Source of the DNA: Alsobacter ponti
Lineage (GTDB): Bacteria > Pseudomonadota > Alphaproteobacteria > Rhizobiales > Beijerinckiaceae
Direction of reading: 5' to 3'
DNA: 64,000 bases
NCBI RefSeq assembly: GCF_024294805.1
Contig: NZ_JANCLU010000006.1
Location: forward strand, 124,001-188,000
Shown here: positions 1-11,825 of the stretch, one piece after another
Layout of the letters: each line of letters opens with the position of its first letter
Numbering within the stretch: the first letter of the stretch is position 1
Notes under the pieces: model-generated
What the model was told of the DNA's origin: nothing
The model's database searches: none
The model's input: the letters and a program-made list of their open reading frames with translations, nothing else
Made by a program: the position numbers and the translations under genes

Positions 1-335
1 GCTCCAAGCTGGAGCGGGCGCGGGCGGCGGCCGCGTCCCTCGGCGCGGTCGTCGTCCTGAAAGGCCCTGACACGGTGATCGCCGCGCCGGACGGCCGCGC
101 CGCCATCAACGCCAACGGCACGCCGTTCCTCGCCACGGCGGGCTCCGGCGACGTGCTCTCCGGCATCGTCGCGGGGCTGCTGGCGCAGTCCGTACCGGCC
201 TTCGAGGCCGCCTGCGCGGGCGTATGGTTCCACGCCGAGGCCGGATGCGCGGTCGGCCCGGGCCTGATCGCAGACGACCTGCCGGATGCGCTGCCGAAGG
301 TGCTCAAGGCCTATTTCGCCGAAGCGGGGACGTGA
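1..335 (+). CDS. nnrD: NAD(P)H-hydrate dehydratase (C-terminal part, cut by window edge)
   Basis: The reading frame is open from base 3 to a TGA at 333-335, giving about 110 residues that form the end of the ADP/ATP-dependent NAD(P)H-hydrate dehydratase domain. This domain repairs hydrated NAD(P)H in the cytoplasm. The motif [10 protein letters not shown] is the family's nucleotide-binding and catalytic signature, with the essential aspartate in GSGD. In most bacteria the domain is fused behind an NAD(P)H-hydrate epimerase domain; the upstream part lies outside the window, so fusion cannot be judged. Confidence 0.88.
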   Translation, partial: SKLERARAAAASLGAVVVLKGPDTVIAAPDGRAAINANGTPFLATAGSGDVLSGIVAGLLAQSVPAFEAACAGVWFHAEAGCAVGPGLIADDLPDALPKVLKAYFAEAGT

Positions 336-410
336 TGTCCGCATTCAGCCGAAGGACCCACTGGGGGATTCGCGAAATCGGCGCCGCCGCCCGTCCCCGG
401 GCCGGTGCAG

Positions 411-540
411 CGTCAGCGGAACCGGACCCGGGGCCCAGCGAACTATGTCGCGCGTCAGCGCGTCCTTATGGGTTTTCCCCAATGAGCGCCGCTTCGCGGC
501 CACATCCATGCGCTGGCCCCCGGATTCCCCTCCGCTGACG
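411..540. repeat. Large imperfect inverted repeat in the nnrD / multicopper oxidase gap
   Basis: Positions 411-440 and 511-540 are 30-base arms that match in 24 of 30 positions when one is reverse-complemented; both end in CGTCAGCGGA. They enclose 70 bases that hold smaller potential hairpins, for example GGGTTTTCCC near 470-480. A second short hairpin, GGGCGGA/TCCGCCC, follows at 561-580. The 309-base gap 336-644 has no convincing gene. The structure could be a palindromic repeat element, a structured RNA, or a transcription end shared by the convergent genes. No poly-T tract is present. Confidence 0.5.
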
Positions 541-644
541 CTCCGGGGCTCCGGGCACGGGGGCGGACTTGCGTCCGCCCTTTGCGGCGAGGCGCGGGGC
601 GCTTGCCGCGGCAGGTTCTCGCCCTGAGCTTATGAGTCCCGGCC

Positions 645-2114
645 CTAGGTGACCTCGAACCACGCGCTGAGGCCGGTATCCAGCCGCTCGAGGATGCCGG
701 AGCCCACCAGCCAGCGCCCCTTGTTGTCGGCGACGAAGGCGAAGCGGACCGTCTGCCCCTCGGGCGCGGTGACGCTGTCGAGCCAGTAGGGCTCCCAGCC
801 GTCGTCGTAGGGGTGCAGGATCCGCGCGCAGTGGCCGTGCAGGTGCAGCACCTGCGCGAAGGCCGTGCGGTTGATCAGCGTCATTACCACCGGCGTTCCC
901 CGCTTGACGCTGAACAGCGGCTTGCCGAAGCGCTCGCCGAGGACCGGGCCGGAGACGCCGTTCACGGTCCAGATGCGCTGCGGGTCGCCGTGATATTCGA
1001 GGCCGGTCGGGCCGGGGCGGGCGCCGCCCTCGACCAGCAGGTCGGCCCGGTGGGCCTTCTGCAGCGGGATCGCCGCCGGCAGCAGCCGGTTTTCGGCGAG
1101 CGGGCTCAAGGGCGGAAAGGCGGCGCGGCGGTTGCGCGCCGGCGGGCCCTCGGCGACCAGGTTGACGAGCCGCACGCCGTCGCCGATCAGCGCGTCCACG
1201 CCGCCGGCAGGGCCGGGCTGGGCCGGGAGTTCGACGATAATCTCGTAGCGCGCGCCGGGCGCGAAGGGCAGGGTGGACCGCAGCGGCTCGAACGTGTCGG
1301 TCGGCTGGCCGTCCACGGCGACGACATAGGCGCGCGGCCCCTGGAAGCGGATGCGCATCAGCCTTGCGTTGCACAGGCTGGCGAAGCGCAGGCGAATTCG
1401 GCCGCCGGGCGGCCCGCTGACGGTGGCGGGGACCGGCGCGCCGTTGACCGTGACGAGGTTTCCGAGGCGTCCGGCGAAGGCGCGCTCGCGCGGCTCCCCG
1501 AACGGCTCCTGCCGTCCGTCGTCGGACAGCCGCCAGTCGTCGACCGCGATCACCGTGTCGAGATCGACCGGCGGCGCCGAGGGATCGTCGACGACGACCA
1601 CGCCGGCCAGCCCGTGGTCGGTCTGCTCGCCGGCGAGGCCCAGCGTCATCGGGCGGTAGATGAAAGTTCCGGCGTCCGGCGGCGTGAAGCGCAGGTCCTG
1701 CGTCCCCGAGGGGGCGACCGCCTCCTGCGTCAGGCCCGAGACGCCGTCGAAGGCGTTGTCGATCCGCACGCCGTGCCAGTGCAGGCTCAGCGGCTTGCCG
1801 GTGTTGTTGACGAGGCGGGCTTTCAGCGCCTCGCCGCGCGTGATGCGCAGTTCCGGCCCCGGGGCGCGGCGGCCGAAGGCCAGGATCTCGGTTTCCATCC
1901 CCGGCCTGAACGCCATCATCGAGGGCTGCGCGGCGAGATGCACGGTCGGCACGCCGTCCGATGGGCCGGCCTGGGCCGTGGCCTTGGGGGCGACGCTCTG
2001 CGCCCGCGCGCTGGGGAGGGCGGCGGCGAGCCCGACCGCGGCGGACCCGGCGAGCAGCGCCCGTCGATCCGGCCTCGCGGCGGCCCCGTCATCCTGCCGG
2101 CGCTTGCGTCCCAT
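645..2114 (-). CDS. Tat-exported multicopper-oxidase-fold protein lacking most copper ligands (SufI/FtsP-like)
   Basis: 489 aa. A twin-arginine signal (RR at 17-18, hydrophobic stretch, Ala-x-Ala near 36-38) sends it folded to the periplasm. The cupredoxin layout of multicopper oxidases is clear: motif I HWHG (112-115) and the HLHGH of motif III (424-428) are kept. Motif II, normally WYHSH, reads IYRPM (152-156). The T1 histidine before motif III is Gln (421). Motif IV, normally HCH...H...M, reads GSG (471-473), Arg (477) and Leu (482), although the surrounding residues still align. Most of the copper sites are therefore gone. FtsP/SufI of E. coli is a known copper-free member that acts in division, so a structural role is inferred. 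A laccase activity is unlikely. Confidence 0.82.
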   Translation of the reverse strand: MGRKRRQDDGAAARPDRRALLAGSAAVGLAAALPSARAQSVAPKATAQAGPSDGVPTVHLAAQPSMMAFRPGMETEILAFGRRAPGPELRITRGEALKARLVNNTGKPLSLHWHGVRIDNAFDGVSGLTQEAVAPSGTQDLRFTPPDAGTFIYRPMTLGLAGEQTDHGLAGVVVVDDPSAPPVDLDTVIAVDDWRLSDDGRQEPFGEPRERAFAGRLGNLVTVNGAPVPATVSGPPGGRIRLRFASLCNARLMRIRFQGPRAYVVAVDGQPTDTFEPLRSTLPFAPGARYEIIVELPAQPGPAGGVDALIGDGVRLVNLVAEGPPARNRRAAFPPLSPLAENRLLPAAIPLQKAHRADLLVEGGARPGPTGLEYHGDPQRIWTVNGVSGPVLGERFGKPLFSVKRGTPVVMTLINRTAFAQVLHLHGHCARILHPYDDGWEPYWLDSVTAPEGQTVRFAFVADNKGRWLVGSGILERLDTGLSAWFEVT

Positions 2115-2282
2115 CGGCGACTCCCGCGGCCGCTCCGGCCGATGACGCGTCTTCTCGCATGGCCGCGCGCGGCAGGCGAGGGGGCGGCGGGGAGGGGCGG
2201 GTATTTTTCACTGGCGCGCGCGGACTTCCGTGCTATAGAGCCGCACCCGGCGGGAGGTCCCCGCGCGGGGATGGCTGCCCAT

Positions 2283-2367
2283 GCGGGCGTGGCGGAACTG
2301 GTAGACGCGCCGGATTTAGGTTCCGGTGGCGAAAGTCGTGGGGGTTCGAGTCCCTCCGCCCGCACCA
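2283..2367 (+). tRNA. tRNA-Leu (UAG anticodon)
   Basis: The acceptor arms GCGGGCG (2283-2289) and CGCCCGC (2357-2363) pair. The TPsiC arm GGTTCGAGTCC is present, and a class II variable arm fits leucine. The anticodon loop TTTAGGT sits between CCGGA and TCCGG, giving UAG. The CCA end (2365-2367) is encoded. It lies just upstream of tig. Confidence 0.95.
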
Positions 2368-2436
2368 GCGCCCGCCGCCGGCATTGGCGCGGACCCTCCC
2401 CGGTCCATGAATTTCTGTTCGAAGGCACGTCAGATC

Positions 2437-3894
2437 ATGCAGGTCACGCAAACACTGTCTGAGGGGTTGAAGCGCGAATTCCAGGTCGTGCTTCCCGCCA
2501 AGGATCTCGAAGAGCGGCTTTCGACCGAACTCGCGAACCTCAAGGACAAGGTCCGCATCAACGGGTTCCGCCCCGGCAAGGTGCCGGTGCAGCACCTGCG
2601 GCGCGTCTACGGCCGCTCGGTGATGGCCGACGTGCTGCAGAACATCGTCAACGAGACGAACCGCAAGATCGTCGAGGAGAACGAGCTGAAGCTGGCGCTC
2701 GAGCCGCAGGTCGAGTTCCCCGAGGACAAGGAGACGATCGAAGCGGCCATGGAGGCGCGCGGCGAGCTCTCCTACAAGGTGGCGCTCGAGGTGCTGCCGA
2801 AGTTCGAGGTCGCCGACTTCGCCGGCCTGCACGTCACCCGCGAGACGGCCGAGGTGCCCGAGTCGGAGATCGACGAGGCGCTGGAGCGCATGGCCAAGCA
2901 GAACCGCAGCTTCGCGCCGAAGGGCGACGACGCGGCGGCGGCCGACGGCGACCGCGTGGTCATCGATTTCGAGGGCTTCATCGACGGCGTCGCCTTCGAG
3001 GGCGGCACGGGCACGGACATCTCCGTCGACATCGGCTCCGGCACGTTCATCCCGGGCTTCGAGCAGCAGCTTGTCGGCGCCAAGGCCGGCGAGGAGCGCA
3101 CGATCGAGGCCACCTTCCCGGAGAACTACGGCGCGGCCCACCTGGCCGGCAAGGCCGCCAGCTTCAAGGTGAAGGTCAAGGAGGTCCAGGCCCCGGGCGA
3201 GTCGACGATCGACGACGAGCTCGCCACGAAGTTCGGCATGGAGAACCTCGACGCCCTGAAGGCCGCGATTCGCGGCTCGATCGAGGGCGAATACGCCGCC
3301 GTGGGACGCCGCAAGCTGAAGCGCCAGCTTCTCGACGCGCTGGACCAGCAATACGCGTTCGACCTGCCGCCCTCGCTGCTGACGCAGGAATTCGAGAACA
3401 TCTGGCGTCAGGTGCAGTCGGATCTCCAGCAGTCGGGCAAGAGCTTCGCCGACGAGGGGACGACCGAGGAGGAGTCCCGCGCCGAGTACGAGAAGATCGC
3501 GGCCCGCCGCGTCCGCCTCGGCCTCGTGCTCGCCGAGATCGGCGAGCAGGCCAAGGTGCAGATCAGCGACGACGAGCTGACGCAGGCGCTTGTCGAGCGC
3601 GCCCGGCAGTTCCCCGGCCAGGAAAAGATGGTGTGGGACTTCTACCGCAAGAATCCTCAGGCGCTGGCTGAGCTTCGCGCTCCGCTGTTCGAGGAAAAGG
3701 TGGTGGATCACATCCTCGCGACGGCCACGGTGACGGACAAGACGGTGTCGAAGGAAGAGCTGCTCGACGAGAGCGACGGCGAATCCAAGCCGGCCGCCGA
3801 GGCCTCGGCCGAGGAGCCGAAGAAGGCCAAGCCGAAGAGCCGCGCCAAGAAGGCGGCGCCGGAAGCCGGGTCGGAGACGCCCGCGTCCGAGTGA
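2437..3894 (+). CDS. tig: Trigger factor, ribosome-bound chaperone and prolyl isomerase
   Basis: 485 aa. It meets nascent chains at the ribosome exit tunnel and helps fold them. The N-terminal ribosome-binding domain contains the GFRPGKVP signature (about residues 45-52) that docks on ribosomal protein L23. An FKBP-type prolyl isomerase domain lies around 160-245, followed by the helical C-terminal chaperone arms. The tail is a charged Ala/Lys/Glu extension, common in alphaproteobacteria. The ATG at 2437 was chosen because the family starts MQVT; the frame is open further upstream, but only into the tRNA. It heads the tig-clpP-clpX-lon proteostasis block. Confidence 0.97.
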   Translation: MQVTQTLSEGLKREFQVVLPAKDLEERLSTELANLKDKVRINGFRPGKVPVQHLRRVYGRSVMADVLQNIVNETNRKIVEENELKLALEPQVEFPEDKETIEAAMEARGELSYKVALEVLPKFEVADFAGLHVTRETAEVPESEIDEALERMAKQNRSFAPKGDDAAAADGDRVVIDFEGFIDGVAFEGGTGTDISVDIGSGTFIPGFEQQLVGAKAGEERTIEATFPENYGAAHLAGKAASFKVKVKEVQAPGESTIDDELATKFGMENLDALKAAIRGSIEGEYAAVGRRKLKRQLLDALDQQYAFDLPPSLLTQEFENIWRQVQSDLQQSGKSFADEGTTEEESRAEYEKIAARRVRLGLVLAEIGEQAKVQISDDELTQALVERARQFPGQEKMVWDFYRKNPQALAELRAPLFEEKVVDHILATATVTDKTVSKEELLDESDGESKPAAEASAEEPKKAKPKSRAKKAAPEAGSETPASE

Positions 3895-3927
3895 TTGGAG
3901 GTCCGCGACGGGCCTCGTGACGTCGAA

Positions 3928-3962
3928 GGGCAGCGACCTCCGGGTGGCTGCCCTCGTTTTTT
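3928..3962 (+). terminator. Rho-independent terminator after tig
   Basis: GGGCAGC (3928-3934) pairs with GCTGCCC (3947-3953), followed by a T-rich run at 3954-3962. It lies 34 bases after the tig stop, so clpP probably has its own promoter in the 150 bases that follow. Confidence 0.85.
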
Positions 3963-4114
3963 GCGCGATCCGCGCCGCCGGCGCGGCCCCGCCCGTGGGT
4001 GTTCACCAATCGGCGCGCGACCCTTTGCGCCGGGACTTCCCATGACTATGTTGGGTGCGTCGCGCCGATTTGCGACGCAGCACCCTGAGCTTCACCTTAT
4101 TGATGGGCACGACC

Positions 4115-4738
4115 ATGCGCGATCCGATCGAAGTCTATAACAACATGCTCGTGCCGATGGTCGTGGAACAGTCGAATCGCGGCGAACGCGCCTTCGACAT
4201 TTATTCCCGGCTTCTGCGCGAACGCGTGATCTTCCTGACCGGCCCGGTCGAGGACAACATGGCCTCCCTCGTGGTGGCCCAGCTGCTGTTCCTCGAGTCG
4301 GAGAACCCCAAGAAGGAGATCTCCATCTACATCAACTCCCCCGGCGGCATCGTCACCTCCGGGCTGGCGATCTACGACACGATGCAGTTCATCCGGCCGC
4401 CGGTGTCGACGCTGTGCGTCGGCCAGGCCGCGTCGATGGGCTCGCTGCTGCTCGCCGCCGGCGAGGCGGGGATGCGCTTCGCGCTGCCCAACGCCCGCAT
4501 CATGGTCCACCAGCCCTCGGGCGGCTACCAGGGGCAGGTGACCGACATCCTGATCCACGCCCGCGAGGTCGAGAGCCTGAAGCGCCGCCTCAACGAGATC
4601 TACGAGAAGCACACGGGCAAGGACTACAAGACCATCGAGGACGCGCTGGAGCGCGACAACTTCATGACGGCCGAGACCGCCAAGGCGTTCGGCATCGTCG
4701 ACCAGGTGATGGAGAAGCGCCCGGTCGACCCCGTCTGA
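4115..4738 (+). CDS. clpP: ATP-dependent Clp protease proteolytic subunit
   Basis: 207 aa serine peptidase that forms the tetradecameric barrel fed by ClpX or ClpA. The catalytic triad is visible: Ser107 in GQAASMG, His132 in MVHQPSGG and Asp181 in ERDNF. The proline-rich and glycine-rich substrate-lining motif INSPGG is at 74-79. The start at 4115 (MRDPIE) is where alphaproteobacterial ClpPs begin; the in-frame ATG at 4103 (MGTT-) is a real alternative, and neither has a strong ribosome binding site. Maturation of ClpP often removes a few N-terminal residues. It is followed 282 bases later by clpX. Confidence 0.96.
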   Translation: MRDPIEVYNNMLVPMVVEQSNRGERAFDIYSRLLRERVIFLTGPVEDNMASLVVAQLLFLESENPKKEISIYINSPGGIVTSGLAIYDTMQFIRPPVSTLCVGQAASMGSLLLAAGEAGMRFALPNARIMVHQPSGGYQGQVTDILIHAREVESLKRRLNEIYEKHTGKDYKTIEDALERDNFMTAETAKAFGIVDQVMEKRPVDPV

Positions 4739-5020
4739 GGGTTTGGTCGGCCGGTTTTCGAATGAGGGAACGGGCGTGGCCGGACGCCTGTTTTCCTGTC
4801 GCCAGTCCACTCCTGTCCGGGGTTGGACCTATTGATCCCGATCCGGCACCGTGTTTGCATCGCAAGCGTGGCCTCGATTCCGTCATGGTTTCGGTGTCGG
4901 ACAGGGATCGAGTTTCCCGGTTCGGGCCTGGGGACGCTACCGTTTCTTAGGCCGAGCCCTATAACGTGATCGAACGAGCAGCGGCGGCCCCGTTTCGCTC
5001 CGATCGAGTGGAGGTTTGCC

Positions 5021-6286
<1,266 letters not shown>

Positions 6287-6430
6287 TTGCAAGAATCGCG
6301 CCGGGCTCCCGCCCGGCGCGCGCCGCCCGCTTGAACGGCGGGCGTCCAGGGGCCATCTCATGGCTCAGGTAAGCCGGTTCGCTCATCAAACAGGCCGAAT
6401 GGTCTGGAGGGGCCGGGTGCGTCGCGCCCC

Positions 6431-6448
6431 GCGCGGAATGTTCCGCGC
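6431..6448. promoter_or_regulatory. 18-bp inverted repeat upstream of lon
   Basis: GCGCGGAA and TTCCGCGC form a perfect inverted repeat around a TG centre, 73 bases before the lon start. It could be a regulator site or a hairpin in the leader. No named consensus was matched with confidence. Two GC-rich hairpins without T-tracts also occur just after clpX, one of them at 6298-6319. Confidence 0.35.
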
Positions 6449-6520
6449 GCCGCGCATCTCGTTCGCCGGGCGGTCCATACCGGAGGTCCTCGCGAGCGCA
6501 CCAGAAAGGCGAAGGTTCAA

Positions 6521-8947
<2,427 letters not shown>

Positions 8948-8969
8948 ACTTCGCCATTAATTGTCAAGA

Positions 8970-8997
8970 GTCCCCGGCTCACGCCGGGGACTTTTTT
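8970..8997 (+). terminator. Rho-independent terminator after lon
   Basis: A nine-base stem GTCCCCGGC/GCCGGGGAC (8970-8978 and 8983-8991) with a TCAC loop is followed by six T residues at 8992-8997. It separates lon from hupB. Confidence 0.92.
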
Positions 8998-9125
8998 ATG
9001 CGCGACACCCTGGCGTTCCTGGGGAATGCGGGATGTCAATGCTTGAAATGCGCGCCTAAACCTGAAAGAAGCCGCGCACCGTCGATTGCTCGACGTGACC
9101 ATTTCAAGGACAAGGAGAATTCCCG

Positions 9126-9401
9126 ATGAACAAGGGCGATCTCGTCGCCGCCGTGGCGGACCAGGCGCAGCTCAGCAAGCCGCAGGCTTCGGCGGCCATC
9201 GAGGCCATGCTGGGCGCCATCACCGACACGCTGAAGCAGGGAGACGAGGTGCGCCTGGTCGGGTTCGGCACGTTCCTCGTCGCCGACCGCCCGGCCGGAG
9301 AGGCGCGCAACCCGCGCACGGGCGAGACCATCCAGACCAAGGCGTCGCGCGCCGCCAAGTTCAAGGCCGGCGCGGGCCTGAAGTCGGCGCTGAACGGCTG
9401 A
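9126..9401 (+). CDS. hupB: HU family DNA-binding protein
   Basis: 91 aa, the standard HU length. HU dimers bend and compact DNA in the nucleoid. The N-terminal helical dimerisation part is followed by the beta-arm with the conserved stretch GFGTF and the RNPRTGE arm tip, whose proline intercalates into DNA. The start follows GGACAAGGAG. A stem-loop AGGGACG/CGTCCCT (9413-9436) lies just after the stop, but without a T-tract. The position between lon and tRNA-Val is the usual one in Hyphomicrobiales. Confidence 0.96.
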   Translation: MNKGDLVAAVADQAQLSKPQASAAIEAMLGAITDTLKQGDEVRLVGFGTFLVADRPAGEARNPRTGETIQTKASRAAKFKAGAGLKSALNG

Positions 9402-9526
9402 GGCCGCCGGGGAGGGACGGCCGCGCGGTCGTCCCTTCGCTCCCGCGCGGCGCGCCTGCGGGCCCCGCCGCCCGGAGCGCGTAAATCCGCTCACACTTTC
9501 CCCCGTCATGCTCTAAGAGAGCGAAG

Positions 9527-9602
9527 GGGCGGTTAGCTCAGCTGGTAGAGCGTCTCGTTTACACCGAGTAGGTCGGGGGTTCGAGTCCCTCACCGCCCAC
9601 CA
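9527..9602 (+). tRNA. tRNA-Val (UAC anticodon)
   Basis: 76 bases. Acceptor GGGCGGT (9527-9533) pairs with ACCGCCC (9592-9598). The D arm TAGCTCAGCTGGTAGAGC and the TPsiC arm GGTTCGAGTCC are canonical. The anticodon triplet is TAC in CGTTTACACCG. The CCA end (9600-9602) is encoded. Confidence 0.96.
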
Positions 9603-9632
9603 CTCCGCCGCAGCCGCGGCCTACCTCCCGCC

Positions 9633-10298
9633 TTAAAACGCCAACCCCGCAGGCGCGAGCCCGTCCTGCCGGTCTCCGCGCGCCACGACGCGCAGCACGC
9701 CGTCGGGCAGGGGACGCTGCAGGGCCACGGCTTCGGCCGCCGGCGCGGTCATCCAGGCTTCGATCTCCTCGGTGCCGGTGAGGATCGCCGGCATCGCCTT
9801 GGGATGGACCGCGCCGACCTCGGCGTTGGCGTCCGTGGTCAGGAAGCCGAACAGGCGATGCTCGCCCTCCACCGGTGCGGACTTGGGGCCGCGCACGCCG
9901 CGCCAGGGCGTCCAGATGCCGGCGAAGAACGCCAGCGGCCGGCTCTCGTCCAGCGCGAACCAGACGGGCGTCTTGCGCGGCTTCGTGTCCTCGTACTCGC
10001 AGAACGAGGTGAACGGCACGAGGCAGCGATTTGCCGGCTTCAGCCAGGCCCGCCAGTGCGGGCTCTTCGTGTTGCGGATGTTGGTGACGGCCTGCGTGCC
10101 GTAGGCCGGCGGGCACGGCATGCCCCAGCGCAGCATCGCCAGCTCGCGCGCGCCGTCCGGGGCGTTGATGACGACCGGAGCCATCTGGTCGGGAAAGATG
10201 GCGGGCAGGGGAGGCAGGTTCCCCGTCGTGTCGCGAAGCGCGCGCGTCAGCGCCACGATGGCGGCCTGGCCCTTGGTGAGGCTGTAGAGATTGCACAC
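9633..10298 (-). CDS. SRAP (HMCES/YedK) family abasic-site protein
   Basis: 221 aa. SRAP proteins crosslink their Cys2 to abasic sites in single-stranded DNA and shield them during replication. The start is the GTG at 10298, which directly precedes the catalytic cysteine (protein begins MCNLYSLT after initiator Met cleavage logic) and has GGGAGG about ten bases upstream. The open frame continues upstream, but those residues are not family-like. Other family marks are the Asn in CNLYS, LRWGMPCP, RCLVPFTSFCEYE with the active-site glutamate, and the late H in GAVHPKAMPAIL. It is divergently placed from a DUF3606 gene. Confidence 0.93.
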   Translation of the reverse strand: MCNLYSLTKGQAAIVALTRALRDTTGNLPPLPAIFPDQMAPVVINAPDGARELAMLRWGMPCPPAYGTQAVTNIRNTKSPHWRAWLKPANRCLVPFTSFCEYEDTKPRKTPVWFALDESRPLAFFAGIWTPWRGVRGPKSAPVEGEHRLFGFLTTDANAEVGAVHPKAMPAILTGTEEIEAWMTAPAAEAVALQRPLPDGVLRVVARGDRQDGLAPAGLAF

Positions 10299-10461
10299 GG
10301 CGCGACGCTCCCTCCCGATCCTCTGCGCGAGGCAGCCTGCAACGCGCCGCGCGGCCGGTCCACCGTCGTCTGCCGGAAGCGGCCGCCGGCGCGCGCGGAA
10401 CCCTTTGGACGCCCTCGCGCGTTTGGGCTGCGAAAGCAGGAGCACGGCCAGGAGGACGACG

Positions 10462-10647
10462 ATGGCGGACGACAAGTCGAAGCGCGGCGCGCGGGATCGC
10501 GCCACGGTGGCGGGTGACGAGCCCTACGAGGTGGGCTACTTCGCGCGCAAGCACGGCATCAGCCGCGACCAGGCCCAGAAGCTCATCGACCGCATCGGCG
10601 GCGACCGCGACAAGCTCAACGCCGCCGCGGCGAAGCTGAAGGGCTGA
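10462..10647 (+). CDS. DUF3606 domain protein
   Basis: 61 aa, highly charged. The core EVGYFARKHGISRDQAQKLI matches the DUF3606 pattern seen in many rhizobial and methylobacterial genomes, with a short helix-turn-helix-like segment. The function is unknown. The ATG at 10462 has GGAGGA five bases upstream, which decides the start although the frame is open further left. A small hairpin AGCCCG/CGGGCT follows at about 10652-10667 and may end transcription. Confidence 0.85.
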   Translation: MADDKSKRGARDRATVAGDEPYEVGYFARKHGISRDQAQKLIDRIGGDRDKLNAAAAKLKG

Positions 10648-10672
10648 AGCCAGCCCGAAGCGGGCTCGGTTG

Positions 10673-10819
10673 TCAGTCGGAGGGCGCGAACCAGTCGGAG
10701 GCGGCAGTGCGCGCCCCATCTCCGCCCAGCCCGGTGCGCCGGAGCGGGTCGGAGCGCCGCGTCCAGCAGCTCGCGCCGAGCACGAAGAGGATGACGAGGG
10801 CGAGGAACGCGTAAGCCAT
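10673..10819 (-). CDS. Possible 48-aa single-span membrane protein
   Basis: A short open frame of 49 codons with ATG at 10819. It begins with a strongly hydrophobic stretch (MAYAFLALVILFVLGASC) followed by a basic, hydrophilic tail ending WFAPSD, the look of a small type-I or anchor-type membrane protein. The ribosome binding site is weak and no family is recognised. It could be a chance frame; the clear hydrophobic/charged split is the only support. Confidence 0.4.
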   Translation of the reverse strand: MAYAFLALVILFVLGASCWTRRSDPLRRTGLGGDGARTAASDWFAPSD

Positions 10820-11057
10820 GGGCCCCGCATAGCAAGGCCGAAAACCTTTTACACCTTAAGCTTCGGACGAACTGTAAGCGCCCGCCCACCGGCCCGCGCC
10901 CAGTGTTTCCCATCCTTGCCGGACATCGGATTTTGAGCGCCGACCGGCGGCCGAGCCGTGGCCACGCGTAGTTCGTGGGGGCTCGCTCGTCCGCCGCGCA
11001 CGCGGCATGAGCCTGCCGCGGGTCCGTTCGGCCGCGCGTAGCGTCACAGCGAGAAGG

Positions 11058-11106
11058 AAAATGGTGCCCAGGGGCGGAATCGAACCACCGACACTGCGAT
11101 TTTCAG
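11058..11106. repeat. Left attachment site (attL): copy of the tRNA-Phe 3' half
   Basis: These 49 bases are identical to 30061-30109. They cover the tRNA-Phe sequence from the anticodon loop to CCA plus four A residues beyond. The sequence diverges just after it, so it is not a working tRNA. It is the duplicated crossover region typical of tyrosine-recombinase islands and marks the island's left end. Confidence 0.93.
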
Positions 11107-11387
11107 CGAGGTAGGAAGTTTTTCAATCTCGTTAGAACTCGTAAATTCCTTAGTGAAGGCAACGATTTGTGCGTTTTCGACCGTTTCGTTCCGTAAGGCT
11201 CCGTAAGAACGAAACGTGTTTCCTGAAACCCCAGTCGTCACCCCGGGTGGGCGCGCTCACAGAATGGTGACTATATTCCTTCTCTGATCCGGAGAGGTGC
11301 AGAGCGCCAGTCTGCCATGGCACCTTGAAGTGCCATACAAGCCAAATCTGGCGTCTTGAGCCGCCAATGCGGAAGGAGGACCGAGCA

Positions 11388-11701
11388 ATGTCGGAATCGT
11401 CGACTGTCACGACTGATCTTCTGCCGAACCCGACACCGGGCGAAATCCTCAATGAGGAGTTCTTGAAGCCGCTGAGCCTAAGCCAAAACGCTCTCGCGCG
11501 CGCGATCGGTGTTCCGCCGAGTCGCATCAACGAAATCGTCTCGGCAAGCGCACGATCACAGCTGACACTGATTTGCGGTTGGCTCGGTATTTCGGTTTGT
11601 CCGATGGTTTTTTCCTAGGCCTGCTGGCTGATTATGACTTGATGGCCCGCCGTCGCCAGATTGGCGATGACCTCGCGAGCATCGTGCCCCGCGCTGTGTG
11701 A
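11388..11701 (+). pseudogene. higA: HigA-like antitoxin, frameshifted
   Basis: The frame starts at ATG 11388 behind GGAAGGAGGA and reads a typical HigA N-terminus: [20 protein letters not shown] and then the Xre helix-turn-helix up to RINEIV. At about 11545-11548 one base is missing; in the next frame the sequence continues [18 protein letters not shown] and on through LADYDLMARRRQIGDD to a TGA at 11699-11701. In the first frame a stop occurs at 11616-11618, giving a 76-residue truncated product. HigA neutralises the HigB RNase toxin and binds its own promoter. No higB is visible on either side, so this is probably a decayed remnant. Confidence 0.8.
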
Positions 11702-11825
11702 GCGGGAGGCAACATTATTCACCAATCAAGGACTGACAAACCGCGTAAACCCTTGTCAGAGCTTGCCACCTCTTCACGAGAACGACGGGACTGACGGATC
11801 GGCTCCGTCGTCTTATGCGTCGTTC

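Noticed and set aside
4055-4114. A longer ClpP start at GTG 4055
   Set aside because: The extra residues do not match ClpP N-termini and no ribosome binding site precedes them.
9413-9436. Terminator of hupB
   Set aside because: A seven-base stem is present, but without a T-tract it cannot be called an intrinsic terminator with confidence.
11058-11106. A second tRNA-Phe
   Set aside because: Only the 3' half of the tRNA is present; the D arm and 5' acceptor strand are missing.
11388-11701. Programmed frameshifting in higA
   Set aside because: No slippery sequence or downstream structure is seen at the shift, and the partner toxin is missing; simple decay is more likely.
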